Origin: Thalassobaculum sp965228445
GTDB taxonomy: Bacteria; Pseudomonadota; Alphaproteobacteria; Thalassobaculales; Thalassobaculaceae
Direction of reading: 5' to 3'
NCBI GenBank assembly: GCA_965228445.1
Contig: OZ245813.1
Coordinates: 248,001 to 312,000, forward strand
Length of the DNA: 64,000 nucleotides
The notes below the pieces were generated by a model. That model was not told the origin of the DNA and ran no database searches. It was given only the letters and a program-made list of their open reading frames with translations. Positions 33,349 to 46,364 of the stretch are shown piece by piece; positions within the stretch are counted from its first letter, which is position 1, and each line of letters starts with the position of its first letter. The translations under genes and the position numbers were made by a program.

Positions 33349-34629
33349 ATGGGCGCGCACACCGTCAAGCTTCCGGATGTCGGCGAAGGGGTCGCGGAGG
33401 CCGAGCTCACCGAATGGAACGTCGAGGTCGGCACCATCGTGCAGGAGGACGACATCCTCGCCACGGTGATGACCGACAAGGCCGCCGTGGAGATCCCGTC
33501 TCCGGTGTCCGGCACCGTCCAGTCGCTCGGCGGCGAGGTCGGAGAGGTGCTGTCCGTCGGCGCCCCGCTGGTGGTGCTGGAGGTCGAAGGCGACGGCAAC
33601 ACTGCGCCAGCACCCGAGGCGAAGGAAGCGGCACCCGAGCCGGAAGCCGCACCGCAGCCGAAACCCGCGCCTGAGAAGAAGGCCGAAAAACCCGAACCGA
33701 AGAAGCCGACGAAGAAGCCGGCTCCGGCGCCTGCCGCCGGCCCGGCGCGCGGCGAGCATGACCGGCCGGTGGCGGCCCCTTCCGTGCGCCGTCGGGCGAA
33801 GGAGGGCGGGGTCGACCTGCGCCAGGTCCGCGGCACCGGTCCGGCCGGCCGCATCACCCATGAGGACCTGGACCTCTGGTTCAGCGGCTCGGGCGAGGCG
33901 CGCAGCGGCGGCGGCCGTGTCGCCAACACCCATGTGGAGGAGATCAAGGTCGTCGGCCTGCGCCGCCGGATCTCCGAGCGCATGGCCGAGGCCAACGCCC
34001 ATGTCGCTCACATCACCTATGTCGACGAGATCGACATGACCGAGCTGGAGCGGCTGCGCGAGACCCTGAACAAGGAGCATGGCGGCGAGCGGCCGAAGCT
34101 GACCCTGCTGCCCTTCCTGATGCGGGCCATGGTCAACGCCATCGCAAAGCAGCCGGCGATGAACGCCCATTACGACGACGATGCGGGCGTCATCCACCAG
34201 CATGGCGGCGTGCATATCGGCATCGCCACGCAGGCGCCCGGCGGCCTCATGGTGCCGGTGGTGCGCCATGTGGAGGCGCGCGGGCTGTGGGACAGTGCGG
34301 CCGAGGTCTCGCGCCTCGCCGAGGCGGCCCGGAAGGGTTCTGCCAGCCGGGACGAGCTGTCCGGCTCGACCATCACCATCACCTCGCTGGGCGCGCTCGG
34401 CGGCATCGCCACCACGCCGATCATCAACCGGCCGGAGGTCGCCATCGTCGGCGTGAACAAGATGCAGGTCCGCCCGGTCTGGGACGGCAGCCAGTTCGTG
34501 CCGCGCAAGATGATGAACCTGTCCTCCAGCTTCGATCACCGGGTCATCGACGGCTGGGACGCGGCGGTCTTCGTGCAGGCGATCCGCCGGCAGCTCGAAA
34601 ACCCGGCCACCCTGTTCGTGGAGGACTGA
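33349..34629 (+). CDS. bkdB: Branched-chain 2-oxoacid dehydrogenase E2 (lipoamide acyltransferase)
   Basis: E2 core enzyme of 426 aa. The single lipoyl domain (1-80) has its lipoylated Lys near 44 in MTDKAAVEIP. A Pro/Ala/Lys/Glu-rich swinging linker (~84-135) follows, then the peripheral subunit-binding domain (~143-176, VRRRAKEGGVDLRQVRGTGP). The catalytic domain ends with the DHRVIDGWD active-site motif near 397. The ATG overlaps the E1 beta stop region (TGAGATG), so translation is coupled. Confidence 0.95.
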   Translation: MGAHTVKLPDVGEGVAEAELTEWNVEVGTIVQEDDILATVMTDKAAVEIPSPVSGTVQSLGGEVGEVLSVGAPLVVLEVEGDGNTAPAPEAKEAAPEPEAAPQPKPAPEKKAEKPEPKKPTKKPAPAPAAGPARGEHDRPVAAPSVRRRAKEGGVDLRQVRGTGPAGRITHEDLDLWFSGSGEARSGGGRVANTHVEEIKVVGLRRRISERMAEANAHVAHITYVDEIDMTELERLRETLNKEHGGERPKLTLLPFLMRAMVNAIAKQPAMNAHYDDDAGVIHQHGGVHIGIATQAPGGLMVPVVRHVEARGLWDSAAEVSRLAEAARKGSASRDELSGSTITITSLGALGGIATTPIINRPEVAIVGVNKMQVRPVWDGSQFVPRKMMNLSSSFDHRVIDGWDAAVFVQAIRRQLENPATLFVED

Positions 34630-34633
34630 GCCG

Positions 34634-36022
<1,389 letters not shown>

Positions 36023-36026
36023 GAGA

Positions 36027-36059
36027 AAAGCCCCGGACCGTTGGGTCCGGGGCCTCTTT
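36027..36059. terminator. Bidirectional hairpin terminator
   Basis: GCCCCGGACC and GGTCCGGGGC (36030-36039 with 36044-36053) form a perfect 10-bp stem with a GTTG loop. Plus-strand read-out ends in CTCTTTC and minus-strand read-out in TTTTCTC. It therefore serves both the dehydrogenase operon and the converging dioxygenase gene. Confidence 0.85.
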
Positions 36060-36069
36060 CAGGGGGGCG

Positions 36070-37290
36070 TCAGTTGGACACCAGCCGCGCCCGCTTGTGC
36101 CGGGCGACGATCCGTAGCCGGGACCACAGCTCCTCGCGCTCCACGTAGCAGCCGCGCAGGGCGCGCCCGCCGGTGGATGGGTCGAAGGCGGTGCGGCCGT
36201 GCAGGACCCGGCGGTTGTCGAAGCCCAGCATCTCACCGGGTTTCAGGCGGACCTTCACCGTGTTGTCGGCGCTGTCGCCCATCTCGAACAGGCGGCGCAG
36301 GCCCTTGTAGACCTTGTCCGCCGTCTCGAAATCCGCCGTCAGCGGTGCCCGCAGCCACGGGTTCCAGCGCACCTCCAACGGCTCGCCCGTCGCCGGATCC
36401 AGATGGATCATCGGCACGGTCCAGCGATAGTCGGTGTTCACCGCCTTGTTGGCTGAGGTCATCGGCGTGGTGGACAGGGCCTCGTACAGCTCCGGCGCTT
36501 CCCGGCGCAGCTTCTCGACGATGAAGAACGAGTCCGCCAGCATGCTCTCGCCGCCGGTCGACGCATTCTCCAGGCAGTGCAGGAACTGCAGGCCGGGCAT
36601 GTATTCGCGGGTCGCCAGGTCCACATGCAGCGGCAGGCCCATGGAGGTATAGGCGTTGGAATCCGCGTCCGGCTTGGTGACCACGTCGAAGATGCGACCG
36701 AAATTGTTGTCGCGCAGCGGGCCGAGCAGCCCGGGTACCTTCTCGATCACCGAGCGGTCGGTGCCCAGGTTCTCCAGGATGGCGAAGCCGTAGACGTGCA
36801 GCGCCTCGCACCAGCGGGCGAGCTGGTCCTCGTCCTCCAGGATGTTGGAGCCGTCGACGCGCACCGCCGACAGATCGAGATCGCCGCCCCAGGCCGCGCG
36901 TGCCGGCATGTCCGCATCGGACAGCGCCTGGCCGGGCCGGTAGGCGTACAGCCAGCCAGGATGGAACCGGCTGCCGGTGCCGTCGGACCAGCGGACGGCA
37001 AGGGCGCCCGACGGGTCGATCGACGCGTCCACCGCGGCCAGGTCGGCCGGAAATTCGGTCAGCATCCGTGCCTGTTCGCGGGTTACGGGATGGGTGGTCT
37101 CGGGGTCCGGCGAGTTCTCGCGCAGCACCATGGGGTGGAACCTGCTCCGACTGCCGTCATCCCAGTCCACGTCGACGCCGCCGGCCGCCGCCTTGGCGGC
37201 GACGGGCCAGTGCCGGATGGGATAGCTGTCGAAGTCTGGCGTGCCGGGAAGACCGTCGGATTCGGCCACGGGCTCCAGGACCTGTGCCAT
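36070..37290 (-). CDS. Gamma-butyrobetaine-hydroxylase-like Fe(II)/2-oxoglutarate dioxygenase
   Basis: A 406-aa TauD/BBOX-type dioxygenase. The N-terminal DUF971-like domain (~35-115, DVDWDDGSRSRFHPMVLRENSP) precedes the catalytic barrel. The iron ligands are HVD near 220 and the His of VLHGRTAFD near 363, with the oxoglutarate Arg in GGRALRGCY. The N-terminal Cys cluster that binds zinc in butyrobetaine hydroxylase (LRDNC-x-C-x2-C) is absent; here the stretch reads LRENSPDPETTHP. The substrate may be a betaine, but carnitine synthesis is not proved. The ATG giving MAQVLEP has GGAGAG 7 bases upstream. It is divergent from a peptide-type binding-protein gene. Confidence 0.87.
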   Translation of the reverse strand: MAQVLEPVAESDGLPGTPDFDSYPIRHWPVAAKAAAGGVDVDWDDGSRSRFHPMVLRENSPDPETTHPVTREQARMLTEFPADLAAVDASIDPSGALAVRWSDGTGSRFHPGWLYAYRPGQALSDADMPARAAWGGDLDLSAVRVDGSNILEDEDQLARWCEALHVYGFAILENLGTDRSVIEKVPGLLGPLRDNNFGRIFDVVTKPDADSNAYTSMGLPLHVDLATREYMPGLQFLHCLENASTGGESMLADSFFIVEKLRREAPELYEALSTTPMTSANKAVNTDYRWTVPMIHLDPATGEPLEVRWNPWLRAPLTADFETADKVYKGLRRLFEMGDSADNTVKVRLKPGEMLGFDNRRVLHGRTAFDPSTGGRALRGCYVEREELWSRLRIVARHKRARLVSN

Positions 37291-37654
37291 GTGGTAGCTC
37301 TCCATATGTATCGGTGTGTCGGTCTGCAACGGGCGCGACGCCTCGCGTCCGTTTGCGCGCAGTGTGTCTGAACGGGCAGACAGGCGAAAGGAAAATGCGC
37401 CAGGACACGCATAGGTCGGTTTGGTTGACTTCGGGTGGGGTTGGTGCACCGAATACGTCTCCGGTCCCTTGGGGTGCGATTGCGGGATCGGGGTGCTATA
37501 AGCCGGCCATGCCGAAAACGGTGGCCTCGCCAGACGGGCAGTTTGGCTGATGTGCGTTAGCTTTGGGTCCGGGGAAAATGGGACCTGTCGAGTCCGAAGG
37601 TTTCGCACCGGCCTCGGGCACCGTTGGATTGGGCTTCACAAAAGGGGATAACAC
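37291..37654. promoter_or_regulatory. Divergent intergenic region, 364 bases
   Basis: No gene with family support or good coding character is seen here. The region must contain promoters for the dioxygenase (minus) and the binding protein (plus). Short palindromes occur: GTCTG/CAGAC near 37367-37382 and GGTGCACC near 37443-37451. Either could bind a regulator, but neither matches a motif I recognise. Confidence 0.4.
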
Positions 37655-39208
37655 ATGACCAAGATCTTGAGCGGCGCCTTCAATCGCCGCCGGTTCATGC
37701 AAACCACAGCTGCCGCCGGTATCGCGGCCAGCATGCCGCTTTCCGGTGCCTCCGCCGCGCCGAAGAAGGGCGGGACGATGAAGATGGGCAAGGCCCATGG
37801 CGGAACCTCCGACACCCTGGATCCGGGCCTGTCGGAAAACGGCTTCACCCTGGCGCTCCTGTTCGGCATCCACGGTTATCTGACCGAGATCGGCGCCGAT
37901 GGCAGCGTGAAGCCGGGTGTCGCCGAGAGCTGGGAGGCCTCCGCCGACGCGTCCTCCTGGACCTTCAAGCTGCGCAAGGGCGTGACCTTCCACGACGGTC
38001 GGGAACTGACCGCCGATGACGTGGTCGCCGCCATCAACCATCACCGGGGCGAGAAGTCGACCTCGGCCGCCGGTCCGATCGTCAAGGCGATCCAGGACAT
38101 CAAGGTCGAGAACCCGTCGACCGTGACCTTCGTCCTCGACGGCGGCAACGCCGACTTCCCGTTCGTGCTGAGCGACTATCACCTGGCCATCGGTCCGGCC
38201 AAGGACGGCAAGCTCGACTGGCAGTCCGGCATCGGCTGCGGCGCCTACAAGCTGACCAAGTTCGATCCGGGCGTGATCGCCACCTTCGAGCGCTATGACG
38301 GGTTCTGGGACGACAGCCGCGGCCATTTCGACGCCGTCGAGATGCACTGCCTGGTCGACCTGAACGCCCGGACCACCGCGCTGGTCTCCGGCGAGGTGCA
38401 CGCCATCGACCGTCTCGACCTGAAGACCAGCGGGCTGCTGGGACGCAAGCCTGGGGTCAAGATCAACTCGGTCGCCGGCACCCAGCACTACACCTTCACG
38501 ATGGATTGCCGCGCGGCGCCGTTCAACGACGTGAACGTCCGGCGCGCGCTGAAATACGCGGTCGACCGTGAGGAACTGGTCGAAAAGATCCTGTTCGGCT
38601 ACGGCTCCGTCGGCAACGATGTGCCGATCGGCCCGAACCAGCGCTTCTTCAACAGCGAGATGCCGCAGACCTCCTACGACCCGGACAAGGCCAAGTTCTA
38701 TCTGAAGCAGGCCGGGATGGACTCCCTGTCGGTCAACCTGTCGGCGGCCGATGCGGCCTTCGGCGGCGCGGTCGACGCGGCGGTGCTGTACCAGAACTCC
38801 GCCAAGGCGGCCGGCATCGAGATCACCCCGGTGCGCGAGCCGAACGATGGCTACTGGTCGGACGTCTGGATGAAGAAGCCGTTCTGCGCGGTGTACTGGG
38901 GCGGTCGCCCGATCGAGGACCTGATGTTCTCGACCGCTTACCAGAGCGGCGTGGCCTGGAACGACAGCTTCTGGTCGAACGAGCGGTTCGACGAACTGCT
39001 GCTTAAGGCCCGCGCCGAGCTCGACGAGGCCAAGCGCCGCGAGATGTATTACGAGATGCAGGTCATTCTGAACGAGACCGGCGGCGTGATCATCCCGATG
39101 TTCGCCTCCTACGTCTTCGCGACCTCCGACAAGATCGGTCACGACAAGTTCGCGTCGAACTGGGACCTGGACGGCGAGCGCTGGATGGAGCGCTGGTGGT
39201 TCGACTAA
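37655..39208 (+). CDS. ABC transporter substrate-binding protein, peptide/nickel family 5, Tat-exported
   Basis: Periplasmic binding protein of 517 aa (SBP_bac_5, DppA/OppA type). A twin-arginine signal (NRRRFMQTT, hydrophobic stretch, then GASAAPKK) covers residues 1-35. Family segments include AESWEASADASSWTFKLRKG near 90-108 and DVNVRRALKYAVDREELV near 290. No permease or ATPase gene of this class is adjacent, so it either works with a transporter elsewhere or has another role such as ligand sensing. AGGGGAT precedes the start. Being divergent from the dioxygenase gene suggests a shared substrate such as a betaine or peptide; that is inference. Confidence 0.92.
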   Translation: MTKILSGAFNRRRFMQTTAAAGIAASMPLSGASAAPKKGGTMKMGKAHGGTSDTLDPGLSENGFTLALLFGIHGYLTEIGADGSVKPGVAESWEASADASSWTFKLRKGVTFHDGRELTADDVVAAINHHRGEKSTSAAGPIVKAIQDIKVENPSTVTFVLDGGNADFPFVLSDYHLAIGPAKDGKLDWQSGIGCGAYKLTKFDPGVIATFERYDGFWDDSRGHFDAVEMHCLVDLNARTTALVSGEVHAIDRLDLKTSGLLGRKPGVKINSVAGTQHYTFTMDCRAAPFNDVNVRRALKYAVDREELVEKILFGYGSVGNDVPIGPNQRFFNSEMPQTSYDPDKAKFYLKQAGMDSLSVNLSAADAAFGGAVDAAVLYQNSAKAAGIEITPVREPNDGYWSDVWMKKPFCAVYWGGRPIEDLMFSTAYQSGVAWNDSFWSNERFDELLLKARAELDEAKRREMYYEMQVILNETGGVIIPMFASYVFATSDKIGHDKFASNWDLDGERWMERWWFD

Positions 39209-39237
39209 GACCGGATCTCCGGACACACGCATAACGG

Positions 39238-39268
39238 ACGGCGGGCCCTCGGGTCCGCCGTTTCGCTT
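39238..39268 (+). terminator. Terminator after the peptide-type binding protein gene
   Basis: ACGGCGGGCCC pairs with GGGTCCGCCGT (39238-39248 with 39251-39261, one G-T pair) around a two-base loop, followed by TTTCGCTTC. The rest of the gap up to 39452 is AT-rich and probably holds the chemoreceptor promoter. Confidence 0.75.
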
Positions 39269-39452
39269 CGCGCCACCCGGTGCTTCGCTTTTTGGTCAAT
39301 TAACCCTTAAAAAATTTGTGATTTCTGGCTGTAATCGAATACCCATTTTTACTCTATGACTATGTGGTTTGCCCCGGGTTTTGCCGCTAGCGTTCGCTGT
39401 GGAAAATCAACTGCATGCTCGGATATTCGAGCGATAACGGGGGCCTCGTTTC

Positions 39453-41099
39453 ATGAATATCCGCCAGAAGATGGCTGCGTGCCTCGCAGGTATCATATGC
39501 ATCTTTGTCGCCGCCATCGCCTTCGAGGCGTTCTCCCTGCGCCATGACCTGGACCGGCTGGACAAGCTGAAGACCGAGGTGGAGCTGGGCTTCGGCAAGC
39601 TGGTTCCGCTGCAGCTGATGATGAAGGAGGCCCATTTCCTCATCATCCGGGCCAGCCGCGCCGCCACCCAGAACACCGAAGTCGCCGCCGATGCTGTGCG
39701 CGACAACGGCAACGAGGCGGCCGAGGCCCTGGACTCCGCCCGCAGACTGGCCTCCCAGTCCGGCTTCGACGAGATCGCCCAGGAACTGACCAAGGTCCAT
39801 GCAAGCCTGCAGGCGGTGCTGCGCGAGAAGGTGTCCGAGGCGACCGCGAACAGGATGCGCGGCGTGGTCGGCGGCTTCAGCCTGGCGAACAACAGGATCA
39901 GGCAGCAGGCCAACGCGGCAACCGAGGCCACGCTGGAGCAGATGTCCTCGGTACGTGCCGATGTCGAGCGCTCGATCCTGTCGCTGGCGGTTTCCTCGGC
40001 GCTTGCGCTGGTGCTGGCGGTGCTGCTCGCCTTCTACATGTTCCGGGTGATCCGTGAGCCGATCGACAAGCTGATCCACGACCTGGGACTGGTGTCCCGC
40101 CGGTCGTCGGACCCGCTGCTGCTGACCGAGAAACGCCGGGACGAGTTCGGGCCGGCGGCCCGCGCCCTGAAGGGCCTGCAGGAGGATCTGGTGCAGGCGG
40201 ATCGGATCGCCGCAGAACAGCAGGCCGCGAAGGCCCGCCTGGAGGAGGAGCGGCGCGAGAACCTGCGCGCGGTGGCCGGCGCCTTCGAGGAACGGGTCGG
40301 CCGGATCGTGTCGGCCGTCGCCAGTGCCGCGACCGAACTGCGCGACTCCTCGGCCTCGATGACGACGGCGGCGGACGAGGCGGCCGGCAACTCCGCCTCG
40401 GTCGCGACCGCGGCCGAGCAGGCGGCCGGAAACGTCTCGACCGTGGCCGCGGCGGCGGAGGAGCTGTCCGGGTCGGTCAAGGAGATCCGCCGCCAGGTCG
40501 TCACTTCCGCCGAGATCGCCGGTGCGGCGGCGGGGGAGGTGCAGGAGATCGTCGCCATGGTCAGCGGTCTGGCGGACGCGGCGGTGCGCATCGGCGACGT
40601 GGTGCGCCTGATCAACGAGATCGCCGACCAGACCAACCTGCTGGCGCTGAATGCGACGATCGAGGCGGCACGGGCCGGGGATGCCGGCAAGGGCTTCGCG
40701 GTCGTTGCCAGCGAGGTGAAGGCGCTGGCCGGCCAGACCGCCATGGCGACCGAGGAGATCAGTACCCAGGTCGGCGAGATCCAGAGCGGCACCGGCGAAG
40801 CCTCCAGCCATATCTCGCAGATCGCCGAGACCATCGCGAAGATGAACCAGATCGCCGCTGCCGTGGCCGCTGCCGTCGAACAGCAGGGCGCGGCGACCGA
40901 GGAGATCGCCCGCAACGTGGAGGAGGCCTCCGGGAGCACCCAAAATGTTTCGCGGAACATCGTCAGCGTGAGCGACGCGGTCGGCCTGACCGCCACGGTC
41001 GCCCACCGCATCGAAGGGGCGGCGGGCCAGCTCGCCGGTCAGTCGACCCGTCTGCAGGACGAGGTGAGCGGCTTCCTCGCCGAGGTTCGCGGCGGATAG
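39453..41099 (+). CDS. Membrane methyl-accepting chemotaxis protein (tandem paralogue 1)
   Basis: Transmembrane chemoreceptor of 548 aa. TM1 is at ~9-30 and a short helical periplasmic domain (~31-173) follows. TM2 lies at ~175-197 (SLAVSSALALVLAVLLAFYM), then a HAMP domain (~198-250). The long MA domain has its tip near 389-427 (QTNLLALNATIEAARAGDAG). The protein closely resembles the next chemoreceptor along its whole length, including the opening NIRQKMAACLAGI, so the two arose by duplication. The ligand is unknown. No other chemotaxis genes are adjacent. The start has only a weak ribosome-binding site (GGGGG at -15). Confidence 0.92.
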   Translation: MNIRQKMAACLAGIICIFVAAIAFEAFSLRHDLDRLDKLKTEVELGFGKLVPLQLMMKEAHFLIIRASRAATQNTEVAADAVRDNGNEAAEALDSARRLASQSGFDEIAQELTKVHASLQAVLREKVSEATANRMRGVVGGFSLANNRIRQQANAATEATLEQMSSVRADVERSILSLAVSSALALVLAVLLAFYMFRVIREPIDKLIHDLGLVSRRSSDPLLLTEKRRDEFGPAARALKGLQEDLVQADRIAAEQQAAKARLEEERRENLRAVAGAFEERVGRIVSAVASAATELRDSSASMTTAADEAAGNSASVATAAEQAAGNVSTVAAAAEELSGSVKEIRRQVVTSAEIAGAAAGEVQEIVAMVSGLADAAVRIGDVVRLINEIADQTNLLALNATIEAARAGDAGKGFAVVASEVKALAGQTAMATEEISTQVGEIQSGTGEASSHISQIAETIAKMNQIAAAVAAAVEQQGAATEEIARNVEEASGSTQNVSRNIVSVSDAVGLTATVAHRIEGAAGQLAGQSTRLQDEVSGFLAEVRGG

Positions 41100-41152
41100 G
41101 ACAGCGACCGGCGTCGGACGAACATTTCGCCGGCGGCAAGAGGACACGACGA

Positions 41153-41182
41153 ACACCCGAATTCCTCAAGAAGTTCGGGTGT
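41153..41182 (+). terminator. Hairpin between the two chemoreceptor genes
   Basis: ACACCCGAA (41153-41161) and TTCGGGTGT (41174-41182) form a perfect 9-bp stem with a 12-base loop. No T run follows, so it may be a weak terminator or a protein site. The remaining gap to 41380 is AT-rich (around 41245-41285) and likely contains a separate promoter for the second receptor. Confidence 0.45.
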
Positions 41183-41380
41183 ATCGGCATGCGCGTGCGG
41201 CGTGTTCTCTTTCGCAACCGAAAAGGCCAGTTCGGAGAGCGCGCGATCAAATAAGAGAAAATTAAATCTAATTTAGTTCTTATGCTACGTGGTGGGTCGA
41301 TTTCTTCGGCGATAGCGTCCCGGCGGTCTGTTCGTCCAATGTCGCCAGGGAACCCTGGCCCAGCAGGGATTTCGCCGACA

Positions 41381-43102
41381 ATGTCCATTCGTCAGAAAAT
41401 GGCCGCGTCTCTCGCGGGAATCATTCTCATTTTTATCGCCGCGATCGGATACGAGGCGGTTTCCCTTTCCCGGGATCTCGAACATCTGGAAAGCCTGGAG
41501 ACGGAGGTCAATACCGCCTTCACCAAGATCGTTCCGCTCGATCTTCTGGTGAAGGACGTGCGCTTTCATGTGGTGCAGGTCCAGCAGTGGCTGACCGACA
41601 TCTCCGCGACCCGGGGCCAGGACGGTCTGGACGACGGGTTCGACGAGGCGCGCGGCCACCGGCAGGCGTTCGGTGTCGTGATCGCCGAGGCCGAAGCGCT
41701 GGCCCGCGATCTGGGCTATCCCGACATCCTGGCCGCGCTGAAGCGGACGGCGGAGGCCATGCCGGCGTTCCACGGCGAGGGCGAGCGGATGGCGCGGGCC
41801 TTTATCGAGGGCGGTGCGCCGGCCGGAAACAGGCTGATGGGCGATTTCGACGCGGCGGCTTCGGGCATGTCCGCCGCCCTCGACCATCTCAGCAGCCTGA
41901 TCGAAGGCAAGGGCGCCGCCACGACGGAGGCGGCGATCGCCAACATGACCCAGGTCCGTGCCGATGTGGCCGGGTCGGTGAACATGCTGCTGATCGCGGC
42001 CGGCCTCTCCATCTTCGCGGCGGTGGTGCTGTCCTTCTACATGTTCCGGGTGATCCGCGAGCCGATCGACAAGCTCTTGGCCGATCTGGACATCGTCTCC
42101 CGCCGGTCGCCCGAGCCGATCAACCTGGACAGCGGCCGTCGTGACGAGTTCGGCCCGGTGGGCGCCTCCCTGGTGAAGCTGCACGGCGATCTGGTCGAGG
42201 CGGACCGGGCCGCCGAGCGCCAGAAGGAAGCCGAGGCGCGCCAGGAGACCGAGCGCAAGGAGAACATGCTCGCCGTCGCCAAGGCGTTCGAGGACCGGGT
42301 CGGCAAGGTGGTCGAGGCGGTGGCCAAGGCGGCCGCCGACCTGAAGGACTCCGCAACCTCGATGACCTCCGCCGCCGACCGGGCTGGCTCCCAGTCCACA
42401 TCCGTCGCCGCCGCCGCCGATCAGGCGGCCGCCAATGTGGAGACGGTCGCCTCCGCCGCGGAGGAACTGTCGAGCTCGATCGAGGAGATCCGGCGTCAGG
42501 TCTCCAACTCCTCGCAGATCGCCAGCGCGGCCGCCAGCGAGGTCGAGCAGACGGTGGCGATGGTGAACGGCCTGACGCAGTCGGCCGAGCGCATCGGCAC
42601 GGTCGTGACCCTGATCCAGGACATCGCGGAGCAGACCAACCTGCTGGCGTTGAATGCCACCATCGAGGCCGCGCGGGCCGGGGAAGCGGGCAAGGGCTTC
42701 GCCGTCGTCGCCTCCGAGGTGAAAGCGCTGGCGGGTCAGACCGCCAAGGCGACCGAGGAGATCAGCCAGCAGATCGGCAGCATCCAGTCCGGAACCGGCG
42801 AGGCGGCGACGGCCATCTCGCACATCTCCCAGACCATCGCCCGCATGAACGAGATCGCGGCCGCGGTGGCCGCGGCCGTGGAGCAGCAGGGGGCGGCGAC
42901 CAGCGAGATCGCCCGCAATGTGGAGGAGGCCTCGGCCGGCACCCGCGAGGTGTCCTCCAACATCGCCGGGGTCAACGACTCGGTGGGCCTGACCGCCGAC
43001 GGCGCCCGGCGGATCGAGACCGCCGCCGGGGATCTGTCCGGCCAGTCCAACCTGCTCAGCCGCGAGGTCGGCAGCTTCCTGGCGGAGGTTCGGGCCGGCT
43101 GA
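41381..43102 (+). CDS. Membrane methyl-accepting chemotaxis protein (tandem paralogue 2)
   Basis: Chemoreceptor of 573 aa with the same plan as its upstream neighbour. TM1 is at ~9-29, the periplasmic helical domain at ~30-198 and TM2 at ~200-222 (LLIAAGLSIFAAVVLSFYMF). A HAMP domain and an MA domain follow, with the tip near 416-455 (EQTNLLALNATIEAARAGEA). The periplasmic part is ~25 residues longer and has diverged far more than the signalling part, suggesting a changed ligand. The ATG is chosen because its product aligns with the first residues of the paralogue (SIRQKMAASLAGI); the open frame continues upstream without similarity. Confidence 0.92.
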   Translation: MSIRQKMAASLAGIILIFIAAIGYEAVSLSRDLEHLESLETEVNTAFTKIVPLDLLVKDVRFHVVQVQQWLTDISATRGQDGLDDGFDEARGHRQAFGVVIAEAEALARDLGYPDILAALKRTAEAMPAFHGEGERMARAFIEGGAPAGNRLMGDFDAAASGMSAALDHLSSLIEGKGAATTEAAIANMTQVRADVAGSVNMLLIAAGLSIFAAVVLSFYMFRVIREPIDKLLADLDIVSRRSPEPINLDSGRRDEFGPVGASLVKLHGDLVEADRAAERQKEAEARQETERKENMLAVAKAFEDRVGKVVEAVAKAAADLKDSATSMTSAADRAGSQSTSVAAAADQAAANVETVASAAEELSSSIEEIRRQVSNSSQIASAAASEVEQTVAMVNGLTQSAERIGTVVTLIQDIAEQTNLLALNATIEAARAGEAGKGFAVVASEVKALAGQTAKATEEISQQIGSIQSGTGEAATAISHISQTIARMNEIAAAVAAAVEQQGAATSEIARNVEEASAGTREVSSNIAGVNDSVGLTADGARRIETAAGDLSGQSNLLSREVGSFLAEVRAG

Positions 43103-43220
43103 CGGGAGCCGATCGCGGCGTCCGAGGCGGTCCCGGGTCAGACGCCGTATTGGCGAGGCGTCCGGATCGGGGTATCGGTGAGGTGCTTTCTTACCCGCCC
43201 CGATTCCAGGAGCCAACCCG

Positions 43221-44279
<1,059 letters not shown>

Positions 44280-44307
44280 CTGTCGCTTCCCCGGAGCAGG
44301 ATGCCGG

Positions 44308-44337
44308 GCCGGCCGGGACGTTCCCGGTCGGCTTATT
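44308..44337 (+). terminator. Terminator after the threonine aldolase gene
   Basis: GCCGGCCGGGA pairs with TCCCGGTCGGC (44308-44318 with 44322-44332, one G-T pair), followed by TTATTCC. It lies 28 bases after the stop codon. Confidence 0.65.
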
Positions 44338-44418
44338 CCGACAAAAGTGGGAAAACAATCCTGGCCTCCCCGGTGACGATGCCCCATATGGGCAGGGCGA
44401 TCGCAATCCGGAGCTCCG

Positions 44419-46257
<1,839 letters not shown>

Positions 46258-46364
46258 TCTGCCGGCGACCGGCACCGGCAGTGGCTTCACATTCCTGACA
46301 CTTGCCCTACACTCGTCTCTTAACAACCGGGACTAAATCCCGGACGGCGAGGGAGGAGTTTGGA

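Noticed and set aside
32229..33995. Long minus-strand frame over the E1 beta and E2 genes
   Set aside because: It is antisense to two unmistakable dehydrogenase-complex genes. The Ser/Ala/Gly-rich part mirrors the Pro/Ala linker of E2.
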